NCBI GenBank assembly: GCA_950295325.1
Contig: OX485807.1
Span: forward strand, 50,870,440 to 50,934,439
Reading direction: 5' to 3'
DNA length: 64,000 bases
From: Polytrichum commune
Taxonomy: Eukaryota > Streptophyta > Polytrichopsida > Polytrichales > Polytrichaceae
Shown here in pieces: positions 25,434 to 35,315 of the stretch. How positions within the stretch are numbered: position 1 is the first letter of the stretch; each line of letters starts with the position of its first letter. The position numbers and the translations under genes are program-made. The notes below the pieces were generated by a model. The model ran no database searches and was not told the DNA's origin. It saw nothing but the letters and a program-made list of their open reading frames with translations.

Positions 25434-25460
25434 CTAACATTGCACATTATTTTCTTACAG

Positions 25461-28400
25461 ATGGCTCCAAAGAAAAGACCCGGCGAAAGGTGGTTCATGC
25501 CTGCGCCGGACATGTTGTGGCAGGAGCACGAAACCCCGCAGGATGACTCCTATTCCCCTAAGGACGGGCTTGTCCTCGCGTGGTCTATACAAGTGGTTAA
25601 GGGTTCGCAATACAAAATGATTTTTGTTGTGAAGGTTGGGACCGTGGAGAAGCACACATGGGCTACTCTTACGGGGTGGGAGGTGGCATCGGTTCAGTCT
25701 CTTGGAGACTACGTGGATGTCATCCTCGAGAACAACGCTGTCCAGAACGCGCATATGTTTATGCACCAGTTCTCCGAACCCTTTGACGCTATCTATGCAA
25801 AAGAAACATGTGTAGAACCAGACGTCATCAAACCGGAGTCCATATTCATCGATAACAGTACATCGAACACAAAGGTGTCGAGCAGATTCACGAAACTAAA
25901 GCATGCAATCAGCGTGCTCAACAAAGCCCTGCAGAGCAAAACCAAGTCTCAGCAACCCGTGAGGCGGAAAGCAACCACAGAGGAAGGAGCAGGGTCGTCA
26001 AGATCTCAATCGGTGAGGAAGCCGCGACCAGTACCGGCTGACTCGCGGAGGACCACTCCCTCCCAAACACCTGCGGATAGCGAGACGCCTACACCTTCTG
26101 GGAGCCGTCAAACAACTCCATCCAAGAGGGGGAGAGAGTCATCTGTGATGACTGACGAGCCAGTTTCACCGGAGTTGCGCATGCCGAAGCCCGGCGAAGA
26201 GGTGGATGCAGGGGAGCTGCAGAAAATCGTGAACAATTTCACGACGAAATGCTCCCACTGTTTTTTCATGGGCAGGGATTTTAAGTTCGACGTGAACATC
26301 AGCCAGTGCCATCTAGCGCCACCGGAGAAGTGTGTCCGGGCAAAGGAGGACGCCTACGTTGACTGGATAATCGCGCAGATCGTTTGCGAGCAGTTTAAAG
26401 ACGACAGGCAAACGATAGTAGTGATGCCACAGGGTCTCAAGAAAATGCCTACACCTGAAATGTGGCCCACAATTCAGAAGGGCGATTTTTGGCTCATAGA
26501 CGGCCAGCACAGCGTGGAGGCATCCAAGAAAATCCAACTCATGAATGAGTGGGATGATCCGAACAATCAGAAGGAAAAACTGAAGGTTTGGAAGGCACTA
26601 GTGGTGTGGTCTGACGACGAGACCAAGCTCAGCGACATCTCCCGGTACTTCAATATGGGAAATAAGAAGAGGGCCTACCAAGCTTCCTGGATAAGGAATA
26701 TCATGGCCTCGCGGGAGGTGTGGGAGTTCTATGGTAGGCCTCCCAAGGAGAGGGAGAATGCGAAGGACAAGAATCCCAAATGGGAGGTGAGTATTGTTTA
26801 GGTCGACCGACCCAAACTCCTGATGCAGCCTTGTTTATTTAGTTTGGGTCGACCGACCCAAACTCCTGATGCAGCTAGTTTATTTAGTTTGGGTCGACCG
26901 ACCCAAACTCCTGATGCAGCTAGTTTATTTAGTTTGGGTCGATCGACCCAAACTGTTGTTGCAGATGTTGGTCATGATATGGGTTGGAAATCACATGTAC
27001 ATATCTAACACGCATTCAAATGTTCTGTTTTGTGGACGTGCAGGATTTCAAATACCAAATGATCAACAAATTCTCCTCCATTGATAATTCGAGCCACAAG
27101 CAGAAGAAATACAGCGACCTCAAGGGGGAGATTTACTTGATTACAGCATCTGACTCAGTTTGGAGGAAGTGGAAAACCGTGTTTGAAAAGCACGAGACGG
27201 GGGATTTGATCGACCCCGACACTGGCATTTTCTTCAGCCAAACCTCGCGCTTCAAGCAGATGAAGCCTCTCGTGAGAGAGTTCTTTAGAACTCTTCAAGG
27301 GCTGTCAGAGACGGAGGTGGAGAAGGCGGCATCTCACATCCTGCACGTGGCACCCACGGCGAAGAGGTGTTGGGTGCACCCGAAGATTGTCTTCCAAAAG
27401 CCCAAATCCTTCGTTCCTTCATGCTACACCATGAAGGAATGGACGGATAACAGGAAAAAGAAGACGACTATCGTGCAGGAGCTGCATAAACTAGTGCCAG
27501 AGAGGAATATTGTCGTGGACGGCGAGGTCCATGAGGCTAACTGGAGAGCATTCAAAGCTGAATATAAGTTCACCAGTGCCTCCATGGCGGCTCTAATAAG
27601 GGAAGCGGGGGACAACTTCTTGCGGGCCAAGATGGTGAAGGGTGGGAAGAACCGGGCGCTTCCGGATCACACAGCGCGTGCGTTCTCGAACTTCATCAAG
27701 GAGAAGAAGATTGTCCAGTTTGAAGGGGAAGCGTACTTCAACCTTGTCACCGCCGACCCGTTGAAAATTCAGGGCTGGCCAGGTCAAGACGCCAGAATGG
27801 CGATAAGGACGAAAGCAAGGGACCGCTTTCCTTTTGGGATGATTGATTTCAGGAATATTCCTGGAAGCTCATTTGAGGGCACGATGAGCACCCTCTTCTA
27901 TGACCCCTTCCTATCTAAGTTCGTCGATTATGCAAGCCCTAAGTTCAGGGAGGTAGATATCTGGCTTTGGATAGTCGAGGATAGGAGGGCGGAGCAGGTG
28001 TACGAGCTTGTCCGGAAACTGCAGCCGGAGTATGCAGTCTCCAAGTCTCACTACATCGCCGCACCGGCGGAGGGAGCTTACACGACGTTGAGGGACAAGA
28101 AGACCAAGTTCGTCAACGTCTTGTGTTTGTACTTCGTGTACAAAGCGGAGTTGCTGAAGGTGCCGAACCACCCTATATCCCGGATGGACAAACTCTTCCA
28201 AGTTCCAGAAGGGTTGGGTGTCAACAAGTGCCTCTACGACGAGGCTAAATACGCGAACTATCCTTTAGATGAGCTGCGGATGGAATTTTACGTGAGAATG
28301 ATGAGGACGCTGACGAGGAGAGGGGATTGCATCTTCAACGTCTTCGGAGGCTCTAAACCTATCTATGTTGCCATGGTAAGCGACTTTCTATAACTCGTGC

Positions 28401-30088
28401 GCAGTTTGGGTCGATCGACCCAAACTAGGCTCTGTGTTGGTTTGGGTCGATCGACCCAAACTAGGCTCTTTGTTGGTTTGGGTCGATCGACCCAAACTAG
28501 TCTCTTTGTTGGTTTGGGTCGATCGACCCAAACTACACATTGTACTTGGTCTTGTTTATGTCCCTCGCCTAATTCTAATGTCTATATAACTTGGATTGTG
28601 TAGATGTCGGGGCTGAGTATATACTCCTACATAGAGGATGGCGATCTGCCATTTTACAGGACGCAGAGATCGTTGGCGAAGACGATGGACATCCTCGATT
28701 GGATCCCGGGTAGCTACGTCGACGAGGTTGTTCAGGGGGGCGAAAACCCTCTTGATAGGGTGAGGCGGATCAACCCGGAAGAAATGGCCATGAGGGCCAC
28801 AACCCAAGAACCCGAACCTCTTGTCGGGTTGCATCCGGGCAATCCGTCCCGCACAGAAGGTGGCGATGTCGAGGAGGAGGAGGAAGAAGAGGAGCACGAG
28901 GAGGCGGAGAAGGAAGGCGACGTGGAGGAAGGGGCAACGGGCTTCACGCAAGAATCCGAAGCCCCTCAACGGAAGAAGGCGATGCGGGCGGCAACCCCGC
29001 AGAGTAAGCTCGTGCCCGTCCTGACGGTGGACGATGCACGGGACATGTACTCCAGGGACGCGACCGCCACGTTCAGGGAGAGGAGGAAGATGAAGGGGAA
29101 GAAGCTGTATGGCGACTACTCCGTGGAGGAGACCATTGCCATAAGCAGCGAGGACGACGATGACATTGAGCTCGCCAAACGGCTAAGATCAGATCCCCCG
29201 TCCCCGACAGCGTTCGCTGGCATGGTTAGGGTGAAGCCCGAGGTCCTGACTGTGGAGGAGGCGAACGAGAAGATGAGGAGGGACGAGGAGCAGCGAGTCC
29301 GCCTGCAGAAGGCTGCCGCGGAAGAACCCTCAATGCGGAACGAGGTAGCAGAGCTAAGGGCTCTCGTGTTGGAGTAGGAACGACAGAGGGCGATGGCCCA
29401 ACCTCCGTCCCACGCCGAATTGATATCACAAGTGATACAAGGAATGTGGGCGCAAGGTTTGGTGGTGGCTCCCTCCAGCTCCTTCCCGCACTTGCCCCCC
29501 GGCTTCCCTCCGCAGAGCATCCCTCAGCAGCCTGTGCCGCAATCGTCTTTCAGCTTCCAGCACTTGATTCGGCCCCACCAAGTTCCGTACGCGCCGGTCC
29601 AGCAAGTGGATGACCCCAACATCTGGCGCGTCTCTGGAGCCTCCTCCCCTTTGGGCCCTCCACCACTTCGGCCCCCGATAGTCATGGCGCCCCCTCACCA
29701 ATCGGACGACCCCAGGATGTTTGGGTCGACCGACCCAAACCCACCATCCACTGGAGTGTCCGAAAGGCCCTCTCCAGATGCAGGACAGTTTGGGTCGCCC
29801 GACCCAAACCCCGTTGCAGTGCAGTCCTCCCTTGACCAACATGGGTGTCAACTAGACACGGCCATGCTAGATGTTGAAGGCTTGCAAGGGCCTGGTGATA
29901 CCTCTACTCCTAACCAAATCGATGAACCCATGCATGATGCAAATGCGGAGATTGGTTTAGGACAAGGGCCTGATGCCGATCGTTTGCAGGAGAAGGTTCC
30001 TGACGTCGTCGGAGAAGGCGGTGGCGAGAGAGGCGGGGCAGCGGGGACGGTGGAGGCTTCCACATCGTCGAGACATGACCAGGGCGAG
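25461..30088 (+). CDS. ParB-like / degenerate DNA methyltransferase-like protein
   Basis: Proposed exons: 25461-26786, 27044-28375 and 28604-30088, all GT-AG and phase 0; a further short 3' exon after 30089 is possible. Residues about 300-440 hold a ParB/DGQHR-like domain with WLIDGQHSVEASKKI (D347-S351). C-terminally, RRGDCIFNVFGGSKP (N at about 874) followed by VAMMSGLSIYSYIED matches the order of motif I and the next strand of beta-class N4/N6 DNA methyltransferases. The usual DPF-GSG is changed, and no DPPY-type motif IV is seen (WIVEDRR stands in the expected place), so catalysis is doubtful. An acidic and coiled-coil region follows. An in-frame TAG at 29375-29377 interrupts exon 4; the frame then continues 237 codons. 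The gene is visibly GC-richer than its surroundings. ParB-MTase fusions are known from phages and bacteria; this assignment is by motif reading only. Confidence 0.55.
26797..26952. repeat. Palindrome cluster in intron 26787-27043 (4 copies)
   Basis: Copies start at 26797 (first arm TTTAGGTCG), 26843, 26888 and 26933, each followed by an AACTCCTGATGCAG-type spacer. The last has an AT centre and is a perfect palindrome. All lie inside the intron that splits the ParB-like domain from the rest of the protein. Confidence 0.9.
28405..28532. repeat. Palindrome cluster in intron 28376-28603 (4 copies)
   Basis: Four copies start at 28405, 28441, 28477 and 28513, exactly 36 bases apart. All have the AT centre, TTTGGGTCGATCGACCCAAA, so every copy is a perfect 20-bp palindrome. 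The intron splits the methyltransferase-like motif I region. Confidence 0.9.
29720..29808 (+). repeat. Two palindromes inside coding sequence
   Basis: Copies at 29720-29739 (AC centre) and 29789-29808 (CC centre) lie in frame in the distal part of exon 4 and code for FGSTDPN and FGSPDPN. They fall after the in-frame TAG. Confidence 0.85.
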
Positions 30089-30111
30089 GTAATACACTGA
30101 GCCCTCCCCAG

Positions 30112-30131
30112 TTTGAGTCGACCGACCCAAA
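30112..30131. repeat. Single palindrome downstream of exon 4
   Basis: TTTGAGTCGACCGACCCAAA, one mismatch from the common form, lies 24 bases after the GT donor at 30089, again in presumed intron or 3' flank. Confidence 0.85.
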
Positions 30132-30546
30132 CTTGCTGGGTCATTGTCTTGTTGGCGTGGTCGTGTCCCCCTTGCTAGGAGGAAATGCACACCCCCTGCC
30201 CCCCATGCTCTACACTTGCTCCCCCTCCCCCCAACGTGCCCCCCCGCGATCCCCTTCGTCTCACCTGCACTCGACTATGCTCGACCTTGGCGGCGCGCAA
30301 CCAATTTTGTAGATGTAGAATTAGGATAGTGTGAATGCCCTCGTTCACCGCAGTCCCCCCCCCCCAATCAAATTGTACATAGAGATTTGTAAAAATAAAA
30401 TTATTATTTTTGGCGCCCATATGTTTGCATCCGTGTCCCAATGTATGTTGTTCCCCTTGTATGTTTTTGTTGCCACCAATGGTCCAATTCTTCTTGTGTT
30501 TGCACAAAATTTCCGTTCTGCTTGAGATGGACATAACATAACATAG

Positions 30547-31392
30547 TCCTCGTCCGCCTTCTCTCGCTCGTCGCCGCAAGGTTCGGAGCATAGCGTCGCA
30601 GCTCCCCACCGATCCTCTCCGAGGAGTGTGGAGGACAGCGCGGTGGTCCCCCCGATTTTGCCCTCGCCACCTTCGCCTCCCAAGACCCGGTTCCTGGTGC
30701 TAGACCTCAACGGGGTCCTTGTCCAGTGCGTGCATTGTCCGAGGGTCCCCACGGTGCCTTTCTGCAAGCCCGAGGACGCCAACTACGATGGTCCCCCCGC
30801 GTACATCAAAAGCAAGCTAGTGTACCTCCGCCCGTGGCTTCGGCGCTTCCTGCAGGTCGCCCTATCCAAATGGTGGGTGATCGTGTGGAGCTCCATGAAG
30901 TCCGAGAACACCCAGGCCGTCGTGGAGTTCATCTTCAAGGGACTCCAACCCCCGTGCTTGGTCCTAGGACAGGACTCTTGTAGAACGTTATACACCCCCG
31001 AGGGCAGGGTTGTGAAAAAGCCCAACAACCCCGCCGTAAACCAATTTCTTAAGGTCTTGAAGCCAGTCGTATGGGACCAGCGTCCGACCATGGTCGGCTG
31101 TCCCTACGACGTTCGCCCCACCCGTGACAACACGTTGATGGTGGACGACAGCGCTTCCAAAAACATTTTGAACCCGACCTCGAACTTCATAGTTTGCCCC
31201 ACGTGGACGGTCGAGAAGGTCCGAGACCGCTTTTTGTTAGACCTACTTAAATACATTCAAACGCTCGTGGGGAGCGGACTACCCGTGCCCCGGTTCCTTA
31301 GTTGTAATCCGATAGGCGAAAGATACATGGATCCGAAGGACTATATGTACAGAGAGTTGTACGCTCACGCGAAATATAATAAACTCATTTGA
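30547..31392 (+). CDS. FCP1/SCP-type HAD phosphatase-like protein
   Basis: The open frame runs from 30547 (after a stop) to the TGA at 31390-31392. RFLVLDLNGVL corresponds to HAD motif I (DxDGT/V), but its second acidic residue, the acid/base Asp, is Asn. VIVWSSM fits motif II, and NTLMVDDS fits the final acidic motif. This order and spacing match FCP1/SCP (NIF-type) phosphatases, which act on phosphoserines such as those of the RNA polymerase II tail. There is no in-frame ATG before motif I (30628 is GTG), so the start must lie in an upstream exon, or the copy is broken. It sits inside element 1 between the ParB-like and lysine-rich genes, and a related fragment lies at 47313. Activity is uncertain. 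Confidence 0.6.
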   Translation, partial: SSSAFSRSSPQGSEHSVAAPHRSSPRSVEDSAVVPPILPSPPSPPKTRFLVLDLNGVLVQCVHCPRVPTVPFCKPEDANYDGPPAYIKSKLVYLRPWLRRFLQVALSKWWVIVWSSMKSENTQAVVEFIFKGLQPPCLVLGQDSCRTLYTPEGRVVKKPNNPAVNQFLKVLKPVVWDQRPTMVGCPYDVRPTRDNTLMVDDSASKNILNPTSNFIVCPTWTVEKVRDRFLLDLLKYIQTLVGSGLPVPRFLSCNPIGERYMDPKDYMYRELYAHAKYNKLI

Positions 31393-33616
31393 GATACTAC
31401 ATGGTGTGCCATTGTGTGTGATATATTATGCCTCAATTGTATATCGATTTTCACATGCTCCCCCCTCCCCCCCTGTGAGGCCAAACCCCCCACCCTTAAG
31501 CGTCCGTAGTCCGAGTAGTGGGTTTGGGCTCACATTCCTCCGCGGTATTGGATTTGGACTTGGATGAGTCCATAGTGCAAGGTTCACCCTTCAAGTGGTC
31601 TTGGATTTAACTGGAATTTCACTTTTAACAACTCAATGTACGATTTCAATACGTATGTGGAGAATGCACAAATTAACTATGTTATTTTAACCTCCTTATG
31701 CTCGGGTGCTATTTTGTCTTTGTTTGCTTCTAACGTCCATCCGGCTGCTTTAGCTACACAAGCCCTTAAGGATATCCCTCTCCTAAATGGAGTCCGTGCC
31801 GTTGACTCTATACTACCACTTGAACTATCACTTGTGTATTCCGTATCGCTACTATAAGAGGTCTCACTTGGTGTCTCCATACCGTACATAAGCCTTTAAG
31901 TATTAAGAAATACTTATGTGACTTATGTCAATCTCTCCCTCGCACCTTTGGTCTTTGCTTCCTTTGTCTTGCCATCGCAAGAGTGCTCCACATTCTCCAT
32001 TAAGTTGTGCACGTGGTTTATTTTTAAAGAGAGGATGCAAGTGTTAAAAAAAAACACTATTCTCTATAGTCAATCTCAAATACATTTACTTGTGAAAGCC
32101 ACACATAACACTAACTAGCATAATGTAACTAACTACTTGTCTATGAGCTAATTAGGTAGGCTATCTACTAAGCTCCTTCATGAACCCATCTCTTTACTTT
32201 CTAATTACATAAACCTAGCTCCTTCATAAACCCAGCTCCTTCATAAACCCAGCTTCTTAGCTTCTAACTAAACAAACCCAGCTCCTTCATAAACCCAGCT
32301 CCTTCATGAACCCAGCTCCTTAGCTTCTAACTAAACAAACCCAGGTCCTTCATAAACCCAGCTCTTTACTTTCTAACTAAACAAACCCAGCTCCTTCATA
32401 AACCCAGCTCCTTCATGAACCCACAACTTTGTAGTTGTAATCCCCAACTACCTCACTAATTATTCAAGCCCTTAACTAATCTTCCTACCTAATTTCCCTA
32501 ATTCTACTAACAACCCCTTTCTAATCACACAATTCTTCTCTAATCCTAAAATCCTAAAATCCTAGAGAGGAGAGGGGGAGAGAGAATTTCCTAACTTCAC
32601 TAAGACTAACTAATCCACACAAGTATATTTTTGCACTCATCACAACATCAAGTGCTCAACTCTTAAACATGGAACTTGCAACCACGTGTATTCAAAACAT
32701 GAACTTTAAGTACCACAAATTGGAATCATGAATTAACTTTAAAATCCTTCACGTCAACACTAATTCTACCAAGAGGTCAAGCCCTCTTCAAGGCTAACAA
32801 GCCTTGGCTCTCAAACTAAAAACTAAGCACACACATGTGCTCCAATATGGCTTCCCACACCCACACTTATAACTCGTGGGGTGCCTTGGAGCACAAAGGA
32901 AAGAGAGGATGAGTGAGGGAAGAATGAGGGATTATATAGTAAGCTTGAGGGGGTGAGCACCCTCAAGGCTCACGATAAGCCCTTGAGATTTCCTCCTACT
33001 TAGTAGGCGCCAATCCTATCTTCTAAGTCTTCCTCCCTCAAATGATCAACAAGGATCCTAATTCGAACATTTAACTAGCCTTGGCTTTCTACCTACCACA
33101 CTTTACCAAACTTGGGATGCTTCAACCCAAACTTAGCCTCCTTCGCTTTCCGCCGCCATAACTTTCTCCCCTTACTTTCCCAAATCGTCGCTCACCACTT
33201 AATTCAAACCACGATGCTTAACTCGTGATTTGATTGGTGCTTTGAGAATTTGCTTATCCTCCACCTTGCATTCTTCCTTGGGCCTTCCCCATTAAGTGGC
33301 CATGATGAGGTGGTCCACTTGTGCGCTCCATGTGATCCTCCATTCATCCCAATTCGAATGCACTTGCCTCTTGAGTCACTTTGGTTGTCTCCATCCATTT
33401 GTACTAGCCTACTCACTAACTACTCAATCCAAGTTCTCCTTACCTATCCTCATTCACTCAAATCCTTCCGAAGGTAAAAACACAATAACAACTCACATCC
33501 TAGCCTCTTACAACATGGTACTTCTAAGACTAACATTTCACTCTTTTTATATTTTTGTGAAGTAACATGCTACTTCAAAGTGCATCAACTAACGTTTCAA
33601 GGGTCTAAGACTAAAT
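31393..33616. other. No gene recognised between the FCP1-like and lysine-rich genes
   Basis: Low-GC, pyrimidine-rich DNA without credible coding. In element 2 the phosphatase and lysine-rich pieces lie almost side by side, so part of this 2.2 kb could be a later insertion; I found no clear ends. Confidence 0.4.
32177..32422. repeat. Minisatellite
   Basis: AACCCAGCTCCTTCATAA/TGA is repeated about ten times, with interspersed TTCTAACTAAACA pieces. It is non-coding. Confidence 0.8.
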
Positions 33617-34483
33617 GTGGGCACCCTTTTGGGCTCACACCCCCTCCCCTTGGGTTTTGTTTTGTTTCCTTTTTTGCGCCAGCGTTTGGAGCCCTCGATT
33701 GAGATCGTCAGCGAATCAAACTTGGGGAGCTTCTTCTACGAGACCGTCTACGATGCCGCGTCCACCATCGACTACTCCAAGGAGCCTATCGACGCCGGCG
33801 TCGTCGATAGCCCCCCACCCAAGCAAATCTTCCGGCCATCTCCGTCCCCGTCGCCGCTCAAGGGCATAAATCGCAAATGCGTCCGGACGTCCCCGTCTCG
33901 GCCCGGCGGCAGTAGTACACCTCAACGGCGGCTGCGGATGGACGCTCGGCCTACGAAGAGTGGCACCCTTCCTATTCCTTTGCGGGACGCATTGCCCCTC
34001 CTCGCCGACTCCGACGGGAACGCCCCCGGTGACAAGGTGAACCCCCCCCCCCAAACATGGTTAACCGCGCATTACAATCATCCGGCACTTAAAAAATGAA
34101 CGTGTGACACGTTTGGGTCTTCCTCCCTAAACTAACACGTGTGTTCTTGCATTGACGCGTTGCAGGTTGCTCCCACCCGTAAACCTATGCGGGCTAGTGC
34201 GTCCGTCGAGTTGGAGCGTTTCTACTCCATGACCAGAAATGCAAGACAGTCCACTTCATCGTATTCGAATTCTTCGTCGTATAATTCGGGCGGCCGACGG
34301 AATCCAAAATGTGTTTTTGATGGCGGTCACCCCAAGAATGGCTATAGTCGCGGGGCGGAGATTTTCAGGAATGTTGAAGCAATGCGAGCAAAAGAAGCCG
34401 CAGCAAAAGAAAAAGAGGCAAAAGAAAAAGAGGCAAAAGAAAAAAAAAAGCAAAAGAAAATGAAGCAAAAGAAAAAGAGGTAG
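33617..34483 (+). CDS. Small lysine-rich protein of element 1
   Basis: Proposed exons: 33683 (after the acceptor TTTTTGCGCCAG; an in-frame ATG exists at 33617) to 34036, and 34166 to 34483, phase 0. The first exon is Ser/Pro-rich. The second starts VAPTRK, has SSYNSGGR and GYSRGAEIFRNVEA, and ends in a KE/K-rich tail (AAAKEKEAKEKEAKEK) that could be a coiled coil or a nuclear signal. I do not recognise a family. The second exon has a diverged relative at 47724-48091 in element 2, which supports real coding (VAP start, SYNSGAR, GYSCGPEIF). It is the last gene before the right end of the element. Confidence 0.5.
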
Positions 34484-34654
34484 TCTCCGAGGCTAGATAG
34501 GCCATAGTAGGCGTAGGGTTGTGGGCCATAGGCAAGAACATTTTGGGTCGCACTATCCAATGGATGTGTGGTGTTAGCATGCTATGCATTTTACATGCCA
34601 CACTTTGTATGTTTTTTTTGCAATAATATAAGTGTCACATGATTTCCCCTTCCA

Positions 34655-34880
34655 TATGGTCTAAGGTTTGGATTGCCCTACCTAAACCATCACAAATATG
34701 AGTTTGGAATATTTTGTATGTTATATTATATTGGTTCACATATTTCCCCTTCAATATGATCTATGGTTTGGATTGCCCTACCTAAACCATATTCATACAA
34801 GTTTTTGTGCGATAATATGAATGTTTTAAGATTTCCCCTTCAACTTGGCCTAAGGTTTGGATTGCCCACCCTAAACAATC
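34655..34880. repeat. Three tandem units with an imperfect GGTTTGG...CCTAAACC palindrome
   Basis: GGTTTGGATTGCCC followed by TACCTAAACC or a close variant occurs three times (near 34664, 34767 and 34854) in units of roughly 90-100 bases with ATTTCCCCTTCAA spacers. The arms resemble a worn version of the element 1 palindrome. It lies between the lysine-rich gene and the right end of element 1. Confidence 0.65.
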
Positions 34881-35315
34881 CCAAATATGAGTTATTAATG
34901 GGGATCTTGTTCTAAACACCCGCTTCAAAGTGTTCGCATCTTACAACTTTCTCCAATATGTGTTCCATTTATCCTTGTTCTTATTTTTGTGAATGTCTCA
35001 AAATGCCCAAAAAGTCTCAATTTAACGAATATAGTGTTATAATACCTAGCTTCCTCCGAAATTGGATTGAAAGTCAACTCATCATCTTCATGCATTTGAA
35101 AAGTTTAGTACATGTTTATCACTTCAACCATCCAATGCTCATTAATAAACAACATCTTTGAATGAAGCAAGAAAATTTCATAGATTAAATAACACCTACT
35201 AACTTAGAAAAAAAATTCCACAACAATCATGCATGATTTGTACACTAGAAAGAACATTAGTCATTTTGTGATATGGGTATGGAGTAACAAACAATATCTT
35301 ACATCACTATTAATT

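Larger units (their letters stand above)
16267..35037. mobile_element. Element 1: 18.8-kb multi-gene TIR transposon
   Basis: The ends are ACACTATATTCGTTAAATTG plus seven more bases at 16267-16293 and its exact inverse at 35011-35037 (27 of 27). Both ends carry the variant TTAAATTGAGACTTT, whereas element 2 carries TAATCGGAGACTTT at both of its ends, so the two pairs sort cleanly. Inside lie a DUF7869-like transposase gene (-), a ParB/methyltransferase-like gene (+), an FCP1-like gene (+), a lysine-rich gene (+), and about 38 palindromes of one type. The ends begin CACTA, but the transposase is not the usual CACTA type. No convincing target duplication is visible (flanks GCATAAA and TATAATA), so the boundary claim rests on the ends alone. 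A 531-bp Tourist-like element (23312-23842) is nested inside. Confidence 0.65.

Noticed and set aside
28556-28969. Minus-strand frame of 137 codons
   Set aside because: Lies antisense to the well-supported exon 4 and has no family motif.
34256-34601. Minus-strand frames rich in Phe/Leu
   Set aside because: Antisense of the lysine-rich coding tail; low complexity.
16267-35037. Calling element 1 an En/Spm (CACTA) element
   Set aside because: The ends start CACTA, but the transposase motifs are DUF7869-like, no 3-bp duplication is visible, and element 2 shows a 7-8-bp duplication.
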